A stretch of 64,000 nt of DNA from the NCBI RefSeq assembly GCF_001553685.1, contig NZ_CP014264.1, forward strand, positions 1,868,001 to 1,932,000, read 5' to 3'. A model generated the notes under the pieces. That model was not told the origin of the DNA. It made no database searches and was given only the letters and a program-made list of their open reading frames with translations. The translations under genes were made by a program, and so were the position numbers. This DNA comes from Streptococcus sp. oral taxon 431. GTDB taxonomy: Bacteria; Bacillota; Bacilli; Lactobacillales; Streptococcaceae. Shown here piece after piece: positions 34,959 to 43,630 of this stretch (positions are counted from its first letter, which is position 1; each line of letters starts with the position of its first letter).

Positions 34959-35351
34959 TTAACGTTTTGAGAATTGTGATGCTTTACGAGCTTTCTTAAG
35001 ACCTGGTTTCTTACGTTCAACTTTACGTGAGTCACGTGTAAGAAGTCCTGCGCGTTTCAATGAATCGCGGAAGTCTGGGTCTACTTGAAGAAGGGCACGA
35101 GCGATACCGTGACGGATAGCTCCTGCTTGACCAGCGTATCCACCACCTACAACGTTAACGAAAACGTCGTATGAACCTGCAGTTGAAGTAACTGCGAATG
35201 GTTGGTTGATTACAAGACGAAGGTCAGCGTGTGGGATGTACTCTTCAACATCTTTTTTGTTAACAGTGATTTTACCAGTTCCTGGAACAAGGCGAACGCG
35301 TGCAACAGCGTTTTTACGACGTCCAGTACCTGCATATTGTGCTTGTGACAT
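34959..35351 (-). CDS. rpsI: 30S ribosomal protein S9
   Basis: 130 residues, full length, with [17 protein letters not shown] at the start and the basic tail [12 protein letters not shown] that reaches the ribosomal P site. The last 50 bases double as attR of the integrative element, which has supplied the present 3' end without changing the protein. It is cotranscribed with rplM 18 bases upstream. Confidence 0.98.
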   Translation of the reverse strand: MSQAQYAGTGRRKNAVARVRLVPGTGKITVNKKDVEEYIPHADLRLVINQPFAVTSTAGSYDVFVNVVGGGYAGQAGAIRHGIARALLQVDPDFRDSLKRAGLLTRDSRKVERKKPGLKKARKASQFSKR

Positions 35352-35369
35352 ACTTTATTGTTCCTTTCC

Positions 35370-35816
35370 TTAGATAAGTCCTGAAATATCAAGAACTTCT
35401 GGTTGTTGTGCAGCGTGAGTGTGCTCAGCTCCAACGAATACTTTCAATTTCATACCTTGAGCGCGGCCAAGAGTATTGTGTGGAAGCATACCTTTAACTG
35501 ATTTCTCGATCAAACGTACTGCATTTTTAGAACGAAGTTCACCAGCAGAGATTGATTTCAATCCACCTGGGTGGTTTGAGTGAGTGTAGTAGATCTTATC
35601 AGATGCTTTTTTACCAGTCAATTTAACTTTTTCAGCATTGATAACGATTACGAAGTCACCTGTATCAGTGTGTGGTGTGAATGTTGGTTTGTTTTTTCCG
35701 CGAAGTACGCTAGCAACAACTGCTGAAAGGCGTCCAAGAGGTACATCAGTTGCGTCAACAACGTACCATTTGCGTTCTACTTGGCCTGGTTTAGCCATGA
35801 ATGTAGTTTTGTTCAT
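35370..35816 (-). CDS. rplM: 50S ribosomal protein L13
   Basis: 148 residues with the L13 signatures [28 protein letters not shown] and [11 protein letters not shown]. It is the first gene of the rplM-rpsI operon and is preceded by a structured leader and a strong extended -10 promoter. Confidence 0.98.
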   Translation of the reverse strand: MNKTTFMAKPGQVERKWYVVDATDVPLGRLSAVVASVLRGKNKPTFTPHTDTGDFVIVINAEKVKLTGKKASDKIYYTHSNHPGGLKSISAGELRSKNAVRLIEKSVKGMLPHNTLGRAQGMKLKVFVGAEHTHAAQQPEVLDISGLI

Positions 35817-35841
35817 GATTTCTCCTATATGAATATCGTTT

Positions 35842-35914
35842 TTGTTTACAGGGCGGATGTTCCGGTCCGCAAGTTATTTGAAAGGTTCCGGGGCCTTACA
35901 AATGGGGTAAACAA
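35842..35914 (-). promoter_or_regulatory. L13-type leader RNA
   Basis: On the minus strand TTGTTTAC (35907-35914) pairs with GTAAACAA (35842-35849), enclosing a GCGGA/TCCGC hairpin and other GC-rich segments. Position and size fit the ribosomal leader that mediates L13 autoregulation in Firmicutes. Confidence 0.7.
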
Positions 35915-35925
35915 TACCGTCTACT

Positions 35926-35955
35926 ATTGTATCAAAATTCTCAGATAAAAGTCAA
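35926..35955 (-). promoter_or_regulatory. rplM-rpsI promoter
   Basis: TTGACT, 18 bases, TGA-TACAAT (extended -10) on the minus strand. Confidence 0.8.
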
Positions 35956-35975
35956 GAGATTGGGAAAATATTTTT

Positions 35976-36683
35976 TTATTTCTGCCAGATTCTCAACCTT
36001 TTTTCTTCCTGTTCCTGAAGGATTGTCTGAAAAATTTTAGAGACTAAATAAATGGCACAAGTCAGGAATAGGGTAACGACTAGATAATTGATCAAACGAC
36101 CGTGGTCTCCAACCAATGGCGGTTTTGTCAAAAAGCCATAATCTCCACCCGTCATTAGATTGACCACAAAGATCACAGCATTCAGTGAAGATGTGATGAT
36201 TAGGGTTCGTTTGAAGTCCAATAAGCTAGCATCGTAGTCCTTCAAAAGATAAATCAAGGAATTTCCAAGGAGGGCTAGGTGTCCGAAAATAAAGGACAGG
36301 ATAGCGATGTGGGGGAAGGGATAGGGATCTGGCACTGGATAAACAAAGGCTGCCAAAGTCCCAAAGGTTCCTAGCACAGCAAAATACTGTTTGACTCTAG
36401 AAACACCAGGAAGCAAAAGCACTATAAACATTGCCAGACGGCAATGATAAAAGGGTAGACTTTCTGTCAAAGGCATCTGATTTACCAAATACCAGCCGTA
36501 AAGTAGAATTAATTGAACGGCCTGTAAAATCTGGAAAAATCGTTGACAAACTTTTTTCTCACCATAACGATAGGCAAGAAATACAGTCAATGCCAATAAA
36601 GTAAATAGACTTCCATACCAAAGAAGATCAAATTGGGGTGGCTCCGTCGGCTGCGTGCTAAATAAAGCATCCCAAACATTCAT
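35976..36683 (-). CDS. YwaF/TIGR02206 family integral membrane protein
   Basis: 235 residues with about six to seven hydrophobic helices and the family motif LPFYHCRLAMF near residue 75 (conserved His and Cys) plus GDYGFL near 180. The function is unknown. It is probably a single-gene unit between rplM and murF. Confidence 0.82.
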   Translation of the reverse strand: MNVWDALFSTQPTEPPQFDLLWYGSLFTLLALTVFLAYRYGEKKVCQRFFQILQAVQLILLYGWYLVNQMPLTESLPFYHCRLAMFIVLLLPGVSRVKQYFAVLGTFGTLAAFVYPVPDPYPFPHIAILSFIFGHLALLGNSLIYLLKDYDASLLDFKRTLIITSSLNAVIFVVNLMTGGDYGFLTKPPLVGDHGRLINYLVVTLFLTCAIYLVSKIFQTILQEQEEKRLRIWQK

Positions 36684-36829
36684 GTAACTTTCCTCATTTT
36701 CATATAAGCCAATCTCTTACTGATTTTTATAGAGCCTAGCTTATATTTATTTCTTATATTTTTGTGTTCCAAAGAAGCTAATCCTTCAAGACAAATTTAC
36801 TCTTGAAAAATTTTTCTTATCGAAGAACA

Positions 36830-38200
36830 TTAGTCTTCTTCTTGCAAATTTTCTACTAACTTGGCTAGATTCATAGAGTTCGAACCTTTAAGCAAGATTT
36901 GGTCATGTGCTCCAAGACTTTCCTTGACCTGCTTAATCATAGCTTCAAACTGGTCTTCTTCAGCAGTTTTTTTGAAGTAATAAACATGGCCGATTGGGAA
37001 CATTTGACTGGCTAGTTGAGCCAAGTCAGCGATGTCTTCGCCATAGAAAATAACGGTATCAAGGACATCGGGTGTAATGCTCAAAATCATCTGATTGTGG
37101 AGTTGAACAGACTGGTCTCCAAGTTCTTTCATGTCCGCCAGAACTGCGATTTTCTTACCATCTTCATTAGCTGGAATAGCAGAGAAAGTTTCTAAAATCA
37201 ACTTCATAGCAGTCGGATTGGCATTGTAAACATCTGACAGGATATCTGCTCCATTGGCTGCTTTCTTCCACTCGGTACGGTTACGCGTTAATTCAAGATT
37301 TTGGAAGGCCTGACCAATCTGCTCCTCAGTCACTCCTTCTTGCAGGGCAACATAAGAAGCAATCATAGCATTAGTCGCATTGTACTTACCTGTTACTGGC
37401 AAGTCAAGAGCCTGCTCCAAGAAATTAACCTTGAAGGTTAAGCTATCCTTACGCTCAGTTAATTCTGTAATTTCTAGTTCTGCACCTGGGCCAAAGCGAA
37501 CCACTTTTTTGTCAGTAGGTAGATAATCCTCTACAATGGGGTCAGCTGGCGCTAAAAGCAATCCCCCTTTCTCCATACCATCAGCGATTTGCAATTTCCC
37601 TTTGGCAATCTCTGAACGGTCCTTGAAGAAGGCCAAATGTGCCTCTCCGACCAGAGTCACAATAGCTGTTTTCGGATGAGCCAGTTCAGACAAAAGATGA
37701 ATATCTCCCAAGTGATCCTGTCCCATTTCCAAGACCAACTTCTCAGTGTCATCTGGCATATGAAGAACTGTATAAGGTAAGCCAATCTCGTTATTGTAAT
37801 TTCCTTGCGTTTTGTAGGTTTTGTAGCTTGTAGAAAGCAAATGGGCCAACATATCCTTGGTCGTTGTCTTACCGTTCGAACCTGTAACGGCAAAGACATC
37901 TACACCGGTCTTTTGAAGGTAATAGGCTGCAAGATCTTGAAAGGCTGTCAAAACATCCTCTACTAAAATGTATGGATGATCTGCCACTTCCTTTTCTGAC
38001 AAGGTTGTAGCAGCACCATTTTCAAAAGCCGTCTCGATAAAGTCATGACCATCACGCGCTCCCTTGAGTGGCACAAATAGATCCCCAGCTCCAATCAAGC
38101 GACTATCAAACTCTGCCTTGACTAACGGGTTATCCGCATAGCTTGTCATATCATTTTTTGCATTAACAACACGCGCAACTTCGTGAATCGTAAGTTTCAT
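36830..38200 (-). CDS. murF: UDP-MurNAc-tripeptide--D-Ala-D-Ala ligase
   Basis: MurF adds D-Ala-D-Ala to UDP-MurNAc-tripeptide. From ATG 38200 (AAAGGAG before it) there are 456 residues: N-terminal UMP-binding domain, central ATPase with TGSNGKTTTKDML near residue 107, and C-terminal ligase domain with LSDVYNANPTAMK. Next to ddl, which makes its dipeptide substrate. Order as in pneumococcus. Confidence 0.97.
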   Translation of the reverse strand: MKLTIHEVARVVNAKNDMTSYADNPLVKAEFDSRLIGAGDLFVPLKGARDGHDFIETAFENGAATTLSEKEVADHPYILVEDVLTAFQDLAAYYLQKTGVDVFAVTGSNGKTTTKDMLAHLLSTSYKTYKTQGNYNNEIGLPYTVLHMPDDTEKLVLEMGQDHLGDIHLLSELAHPKTAIVTLVGEAHLAFFKDRSEIAKGKLQIADGMEKGGLLLAPADPIVEDYLPTDKKVVRFGPGAELEITELTERKDSLTFKVNFLEQALDLPVTGKYNATNAMIASYVALQEGVTEEQIGQAFQNLELTRNRTEWKKAANGADILSDVYNANPTAMKLILETFSAIPANEDGKKIAVLADMKELGDQSVQLHNQMILSITPDVLDTVIFYGEDIADLAQLASQMFPIGHVYYFKKTAEEDQFEAMIKQVKESLGAHDQILLKGSNSMNLAKLVENLQEED

Positions 38201-38253
38201 GTTTACTCCTTTAAAAAGGGGCAAGGAGTCCTTCCTCGCCCTTATGTCTGTCT

Positions 38254-39297
38254 TTACAATAGGTGCGCTTCACGCTTGTCAAAACTTTCCTTAGCAAGGT
38301 CAACCAAACGTTCGATTAATTCTGGATAAGAAATTCCCATATTGTCCCAAAGCAAGGGATACATAGACCATTGAGTGAAGCCTGGCATGGTATTTAACTC
38401 ATTTAGGAAAACTTCTCCCTTATCTGTATAGAAGAAGTCGCAACGCGACAATCCAAGTCCACCGATAGCACGGAAGGCAGTTTCGGCATTTTTACGCATA
38501 AGAGCTATTACATCATCGCTAATCTTAGCCGGGATATCCATGGTGATCTTGTTATCGATATACTTAGCATCATAGTCATAGAAGGCTACGTCTTTGACAA
38601 CTTCACCAGGAAGAGTGCTCTTGACATCATAGTTCCCTAAGAGGCCAACTTCGATTTCACGGGCATTGACGCCTTGCTCTATCAAGACACGGCTATCATA
38701 TTTAAAGGCGAGTTCGAGAGCTTGATGGAGTTCCTCTTTATTTTCAGACTTAGAAATACCAACACTAGAACCCATATTGGATGGCTTGGTAAAGACTGGA
38801 TAGTTTAATTTGTCTTCAACTTCTGCAATCTTAGAAGCCAAGTCATCCCCTTCAACAATCGCTACGTAAGGAATTTGGGCAATCCCAGCAGACTCTAATA
38901 CACGCTTAGTTGTGATTTTATCCATGGCAAGGCTTGAAGATAGGATGTTACAACCGACATAAGGCATTTTCAAGACTTCTAAGAAACCTTGAACGGAACC
39001 ATCTTCTCCCATAGGTCCATGAAGAACTGGAAAAACAACCGCTCCTTCTTCGTAGATAGCACTTGGAGCAATTTTCTTGTCCCAATCGATCGTTTCATTG
39101 GTCATGAGACGTTCGTCTTGTCCAGGTGTTTGGGTAAATTCTTGGGTTTTGATAAAGTCTCCAGACTGGCTGATAAAGAAGGTTTTTACTGCGAAACGAT
39201 CATAGTTAACCGCACGCATGACACTCTCAGCTGACAATACAGACACTTCACGTTCTGCACTGCGTCCACCGTATAATAGAATAATTGTTTGTTTCAT
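38254..39297 (-). CDS. ddl: D-alanine--D-alanine ligase
   Basis: 347 residues with ATP-grasp fold: [17 protein letters not shown] at the start, [25 protein letters not shown] and the C-terminal [11 protein letters not shown]. It provides D-Ala-D-Ala for the downstream murF. It has its own promoter, so a ddl-murF operon is likely. Confidence 0.97.
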   Translation of the reverse strand: MKQTIILLYGGRSAEREVSVLSAESVMRAVNYDRFAVKTFFISQSGDFIKTQEFTQTPGQDERLMTNETIDWDKKIAPSAIYEEGAVVFPVLHGPMGEDGSVQGFLEVLKMPYVGCNILSSSLAMDKITTKRVLESAGIAQIPYVAIVEGDDLASKIAEVEDKLNYPVFTKPSNMGSSVGISKSENKEELHQALELAFKYDSRVLIEQGVNAREIEVGLLGNYDVKSTLPGEVVKDVAFYDYDAKYIDNKITMDIPAKISDDVIALMRKNAETAFRAIGGLGLSRCDFFYTDKGEVFLNELNTMPGFTQWSMYPLLWDNMGISYPELIERLVDLAKESFDKREAHLL

Positions 39298-39333
39298 ATG
39301 ATTGTCCTATTTCTACTAGAATACTTGCTCTTT

Positions 39334-39362
39334 AGTATATCACATTTGTCTATTTTTTTAAA
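39334..39362 (-). promoter_or_regulatory. ddl promoter
   Basis: TTTAAA, 17 bases, TATACT on the minus strand. Confidence 0.7.
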
Positions 39363-39380
39363 CTTGTACAGCAAAAAACA

Positions 39381-39417
39381 AGAAAAGAACCTGAGTCAAA
39401 ATGGGATTCAGGCTCTT
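39381..39417 (-). terminator. recR terminator
   Basis: AAGAGCCTGA/TCAGGTTCTTTT stem with a T-rich tail on the minus strand. Confidence 0.75.
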
Positions 39418-39472
39418 TGTACTTTTAAATGATTATCTGCTAGTTCATTGCATCTATCCTTAACCTTACAAA

Positions 39473-40069
39473 CTAGAGTTCGGTACGATTTTCAATAGCT
39501 CTTAAGAGCGTTACTTCATCCGCATATTCGATATCAGCTCCGACTGCTAAACCTCGTGCTAGACGAGTAACCTTGATTCCTGCTGGCTTGAGAAGTCGAG
39601 AGATGTACATAGAAGTCGCCTCACCATCAGCAGTTGCATTGGTCGCCACGATGATCTCTGAAACCTCGCTATCCATGAGACGAGTCATGAGACTTTTAAG
39701 ATTGATATCGTCAGGACTAATCCCATTCATTGGTGAAATCAAGCCGTGCAAGACATGATAGAGTCCATGGTATTCTTGGATATTCTCCATAGCTGCTACG
39801 TCTCGGCTATCCTCTAATACTAGGATAGTAGTCTGGTCACGACTAGGATCCGTACAGATGGAACAAGGATCATCATCTGTCAAGCGTCCGCAGATTGAAC
39901 AATAGGTCAATTCTCGTTTAGCTGCCAGAAGATTTTTTGCGAATTCATTGACGTCATCATCCGACATTCCAATGGTATAAAAGGCCAGTCGGGTCGCTGT
40001 CTTAATCCCGATACCTGGAAGTTTAGAATAGCTGTCAATCAACTTAGCAATAGGTGTTGGGTAAAGCAT
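39473..40069 (-). CDS. recR: Recombination protein RecR
   Basis: 198 residues: N-terminal helix-hairpin-helix ([15 protein letters not shown]), a C4 zinc finger ([17 protein letters not shown]) and a TOPRIM domain beginning [15 protein letters not shown]. It loads RecA with RecO/RecF at gaps. It follows pbp2B by ten bases. Confidence 0.97.
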   Translation of the reverse strand: MLYPTPIAKLIDSYSKLPGIGIKTATRLAFYTIGMSDDDVNEFAKNLLAAKRELTYCSICGRLTDDDPCSICTDPSRDQTTILVLEDSRDVAAMENIQEYHGLYHVLHGLISPMNGISPDDINLKSLMTRLMDSEVSEIIVATNATADGEATSMYISRLLKPAGIKVTRLARGLAVGADIEYADEVTLLRAIENRTEL

Positions 40070-40079
40070 AGCTTCCTTT

Positions 40080-42122
40080 CTAGTTCATTGGATGGTGTTG
40101 GTTGTATAGATTGATAATATCTCGGGCAATCGAAGGTCCGATCGTATTGCTGAGATTGGTATTATGTGGGAATACAACTGCAACTGCAATCTGAGGGTTA
40201 TCTGATGGGGCATAGGCAACCGCATTGGTATTGGTAGCCTTTTGACCATCGGCTACATAACTTTCGGCTGTACCTGTCTTACCACTGATAGAGACCGTTG
40301 CCCCGTTTAGAAGGGGACGACCTGTCGTAAGAGCACTTGTTCCGTGCGACACTTGGTAAAATCCTTTTTGTAGGATGGCCATATCTGACTCAGAAATATT
40401 GATTTTATTCAATTCGGTGCTAGTTGTTTGCTGAATCAAATTTCCTAGACCGCCTTGCTCATTATTATCATAGACTCCTTCTACGATATGAGGAGCCAAA
40501 CGAACACCATTATTAGCGATTGTTGCCACATACTGGGCTAACTGCATCGGCGTATAGTTATCAAACTGTCCAAAAGCATTGTACAGATAATTAGCCAAGT
40601 CAAAGTTTTTAGGAATAAATCCTGTTGATTCCTCTGGCAAATCAATTCCTGTAGAAGCACCCAAACCATACTCACTAAAAGTCGCGCGTAGTTTTCCCAT
40701 CGCAGACTCTAGTTTGTCGGTCTTAACTGTCATATCTGGTTGATAGGTTTGACCCATCATTCCCAAAGCAGTTTGAATCATATAGGCATTAGAAGAGTAT
40801 TCCAAAGCCTCGACTGCTGTAATTGGGAAAGAACCATAAGCAAGAGTATACCAAGAATTGATAGCTGGGGATCCTTGGAAAACGATTGGCTGGTCTGTCA
40901 AGGTCTGGTTCCCCTTAAGAACACCATTTTCCCAGCCTGAGCTGATGGTAGCCGCTTTAACGACAGAACCCGGTACAAAGACATTGGTCACAGTCCCCAG
41001 CGAGTCTGAGGTCAATTCACCCGTTTCCAGATTATGTTTAATCCCTGACATAGCTAACACAGCACCCGTCTTAGGATTGAGAGCTACTGCATAGACACCT
41101 TCTGAATATTTTGCTCCACCATTTGATAGTTCTGAATCGAAGTAGCTTTTCAGAAGATTATCCACACTGTCTTGGAAGGTCAAATCAATGGTCAACTTAA
41201 TGTTTTTGCCCTTGCTACCTTCTTCGACATTTTCCACACTCTCCATATCACCATATTTGTCGAGATGGATTTCTTTTACGGTACGCTTCCCTTGTAGAAC
41301 TTCTTCGTATTGTTTCTCTAGATAAGAAGTTCCAACACGGTCATTAAGTGAATAGCCTTTTTGCAAATAAGCATCCACATCCTCAGCTGGAAGACCTGAT
41401 TTCTCACTAGAGACACTTCCAACGATAGATGAAAGCGAGGTTTCTAAAACCTTTCTATCCCACGAAGTTGAAATGCTAATACCAGGTAATTCCTTGGAAG
41501 CTGAAGCAATGATGGCCACCTGTGTGTCACTTAAGGGGTCGGTTTGAATATTCCCTGTCGCAAAATTACCAACTGCATTGAGCTGGTTAAAGAGGTAGAT
41601 AATCTTTTTCTCATCCTCTGAATAGTTCAGTTGATCAGAAGTGATACTCTCAGCAGCATTGTTATAAAGTTGAGCTTCAGACAGCTGATTACCATCAGAA
41701 TCAAAACGCTTATCCTTAGGAAGAGCCTCTACCGTTTTTTTATAGACAGCTGGGTCCGCTAGATAATAGTCAGCCATTTGACGTTGCGTCAAATCTGGCG
41801 AGGAAACTGTCACATAAGCTAGGAGCTTAGTAGAAATATCCTTTAAATCCGTAGCTGTCATCTTATTGCTTCGTGTGAAAGCCACTACTTGTTTAACGGT
41901 ATTTTCTACCAAGGGTTTTCCAGCCGCGTCATAGATTTCTCCTCGAGCAGAACCCGTTGTTACCCTAGTTTGGCTAGCAGATGCTAACTTAGCTTCATAG
42001 AAATCCTTGTTCACGACTTGCATATAGAGCAAGCGACCAATAATGGTCATGAAGAGCAATATAACGATTGCAAACAATAAATTAAGCCGAATCGGTATCG
42101 AATGGCTGTTGAATTTTCTCAT
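40080..42122 (-). CDS. pbp2B: Penicillin-binding protein 2b (class B transpeptidase)
   Basis: From the ATG giving [17 protein letters not shown] there are 680 residues, the pneumococcal length. One membrane helix (about 16-38), a dimerisation domain (about 50-310) and the transpeptidase domain with SVVK near 386, SSN at 443-445 and KTG at 615-617. PBP2b is essential for peripheral peptidoglycan synthesis. Residue 446 is Ala (SSNAYM) and residue 476 is Gly ([10 protein letters not shown]); pneumococcal resistance alleles carry T446A and E476G, so the sequence predicts reduced beta-lactam affinity. Ala619 is unchanged. No strong ribosome binding site is visible at either possible start. Confidence 0.96.
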   Translation of the reverse strand: MRKFNSHSIPIRLNLLFAIVILLFMTIIGRLLYMQVVNKDFYEAKLASASQTRVTTGSARGEIYDAAGKPLVENTVKQVVAFTRSNKMTATDLKDISTKLLAYVTVSSPDLTQRQMADYYLADPAVYKKTVEALPKDKRFDSDGNQLSEAQLYNNAAESITSDQLNYSEDEKKIIYLFNQLNAVGNFATGNIQTDPLSDTQVAIIASASKELPGISISTSWDRKVLETSLSSIVGSVSSEKSGLPAEDVDAYLQKGYSLNDRVGTSYLEKQYEEVLQGKRTVKEIHLDKYGDMESVENVEEGSKGKNIKLTIDLTFQDSVDNLLKSYFDSELSNGGAKYSEGVYAVALNPKTGAVLAMSGIKHNLETGELTSDSLGTVTNVFVPGSVVKAATISSGWENGVLKGNQTLTDQPIVFQGSPAINSWYTLAYGSFPITAVEALEYSSNAYMIQTALGMMGQTYQPDMTVKTDKLESAMGKLRATFSEYGLGASTGIDLPEESTGFIPKNFDLANYLYNAFGQFDNYTPMQLAQYVATIANNGVRLAPHIVEGVYDNNEQGGLGNLIQQTTSTELNKINISESDMAILQKGFYQVSHGTSALTTGRPLLNGATVSISGKTGTAESYVADGQKATNTNAVAYAPSDNPQIAVAVVFPHNTNLSNTIGPSIARDIINLYNQHHPMN

Positions 42123-42160
42123 ACAAATCAGTCTCATTTCTAATCAAAATCTTACTCTTC

Positions 42161-42166
42161 ATTGTA
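42161..42166 (-). promoter_or_regulatory. pbp2B -10 box
   Basis: TACAAT on the minus strand, about 40 bases before the start codon; the -35 is weak. Confidence 0.45.
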
Positions 42167-42318
42167 CCATAATTTGATGAGAAAATTATGGAAAAAGAAA
42201 AGACTTTTCCTTTTTATCCCAAAAACAAAGCAACTGTGGTATAATAAAAGTAAGCGCTATTTTATTTGTTAGGTTTTATTGACAAATAATGTTTAACAAA
42301 TAACTACAAAGGAGTCCC

Positions 42319-43164
42319 ATGAACAAGCCAGACATCTCTACGATTATTGATCTTCACTTTGAAGAAATGACCGATTTAGAGCAAGAGATTGCCCGCTATT
42401 TTTTGCAGGCAGATACCATTCATGATGACTTGTCTTCTCAGCAAGTCACTCAAAAACTTCATATTTCTCAAGCGGCTCTCACTCGTTTTGCCAAAAAATG
42501 TGGCTTTACGGGCTATCGGGAATTTATTTTCAAATACCAACAACAAAAGGATACCCTTTCCGTTCCTCAACAAGATATGAATCCTTTGACACAAAGAGTC
42601 TTGAGAAGCTATACAAATATCCGAGAAATGACACAAGAATTGATTGATGATGACCAACTGGAGCGTATTGCCCAAATGATTGATCAATCAGAACGCGTCT
42701 ATTTTTTTGGGACTGGAAGTTCTGGCCTAGTTGCGCGTGAGATGAAATTGCGTTTCATGAGACTAGGTGTCGTTTGTGAAGCTTTAACAGATCCAGATGG
42801 ATTCGCCTGGACGACCAGTATCATCGATGAAAAATGTTTGGTCTTTGGTTTCTCCCTTTCTGGAACAACTCCATCCATCATTGACAGTCTACTAGACGCT
42901 CAAGATATGGGGGCTAAAACTGTTCTTTTTACGAGTACACCTAGCAAGGAAACTCAGGCCTTCACAGAAACTGTATTGGTAGCAAGCCAGAGTCAGGCTT
43001 CCTATATCCAACGCATTTCTGCCCAACTTCCTATGTTGATCTTAATCGATCTACTCTATGCTTATTTCCTAGAAATTGATCGTGAAAGTAAAGAAAAAAT
43101 CTTTAACAGTTATTGGGAAAATAAAAAACTAAACGGCTATCGTAGAAATAGAAGGTCTAGATAA
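42319..43164 (+). CDS. nanR: RpiR-family regulator NanR
   Basis: 281 residues: RpiR HTH_6 domain (about 1-80, QQVTQKLHISQAALTRFAKKCGF) and a SIS sugar-phosphate domain (about 120-255, VYFFGTGSSGLVAREM and FGFSLSGTTPSI). In pneumococcus the RpiR gene next to pbp2B is NanR, which controls sialic acid genes. Here 15 kb of surface protein genes separate it from the nan operon. An inverted repeat TTTGTTA/TAACAAA (42265-42300) just upstream of the AAAGGAG box could be its own operator. Confidence 0.85.
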   Translation: MNKPDISTIIDLHFEEMTDLEQEIARYFLQADTIHDDLSSQQVTQKLHISQAALTRFAKKCGFTGYREFIFKYQQQKDTLSVPQQDMNPLTQRVLRSYTNIREMTQELIDDDQLERIAQMIDQSERVYFFGTGSSGLVAREMKLRFMRLGVVCEALTDPDGFAWTTSIIDEKCLVFGFSLSGTTPSIIDSLLDAQDMGAKTVLFTSTPSKETQAFTETVLVASQSQASYIQRISAQLPMLILIDLLYAYFLEIDRESKEKIFNSYWENKKLNGYRRNRRSR

Positions 43165-43199
43165 GCCTTCACCCCTATCAAATGAATAATCATATAAGC

Positions 43200-43226
43200 A
43201 ACCAGCGATTAAAGTCGCTGGTTTTT
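43200..43226 (+). terminator. nanR terminator
   Basis: ACCAGCGA/TCGCTGGT stem followed by TTTTTAT. Confidence 0.85.
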
Positions 43227-43270
43227 ATACTCTTCGAAAATCTCTTCAAACCACGTCAGCTTCACCTTGG
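43227..43270 (+). repeat. Truncated BOX element (boxA only)
   Basis: The first 44 bases of boxA (ATACTCTTCGAAAATCTC...CACGTCAGCTTCACCTTG) directly follow the nanR terminator; no boxB or boxC is left. Confidence 0.85.
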
Positions 43271-43474
43271 ATTATATCCGCTAAGGATTCTAAAACGTTT
43301 TTAGAAATTAACTTGAGTTTCCTAATCTCTTTATTCATATCTTATTTCAATCTACTATAAAAACTTTATTTGGGTTCTTCCTTTTGTGGGGATCTATGAG
43401 GGGCTTTATCTCATAGAAAGACTTGTTTCCCCAATGCATAAAAAGAGGTTGGCTAAAAGATCTTTAAAATCAGA

Positions 43475-43521
43475 AAAACGCATAATATCAGATATTCAAA
43501 AACCTTGATATTATGCGTTTT
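43475..43521 (-). terminator. Terminator of the MucBP protein gene
   Basis: A perfect 16-bp stem (AAAACGCATAATATCA / TGATATTATGCGTTTT) with a 15-base loop, followed by T residues on the minus strand. Confidence 0.85.
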
Positions 43522-43630
43522 ATGTTGAAAAGATTTTCTAAATGTTATCCCTAAAGTGGGGGATAGCTTCTCTTTTCTATGTTGAGTTGTTATTTTAAAT
43601 AAAGTAACATTACTCTCCTAAGAAAGATGA

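Larger units (their letters stand above)
26016..35008. mobile_element. Integrative mobilizable-type element in the 3' end of rpsI (about 8.9 kb)
   Basis: The element is bounded by the 50-bp rpsI 3'-end duplication and carries, from the integrase end: tyrosine integrase, excisionase, RepB-type initiator with hairpin origin, FtsK/TcpA-like ATPase, membrane protein, a small unknown protein, an unknown divergent gene, an Xre regulator and an LPXTG surface exclusion-type protein. No conjugation machinery (VirB4, VirB6, lytic transglycosylase) is present. This fits an IME that replicates by rolling circle after excision and borrows a transfer apparatus. Its genes are more AT-rich than the surrounding chromosome. 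Confidence 0.85.
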
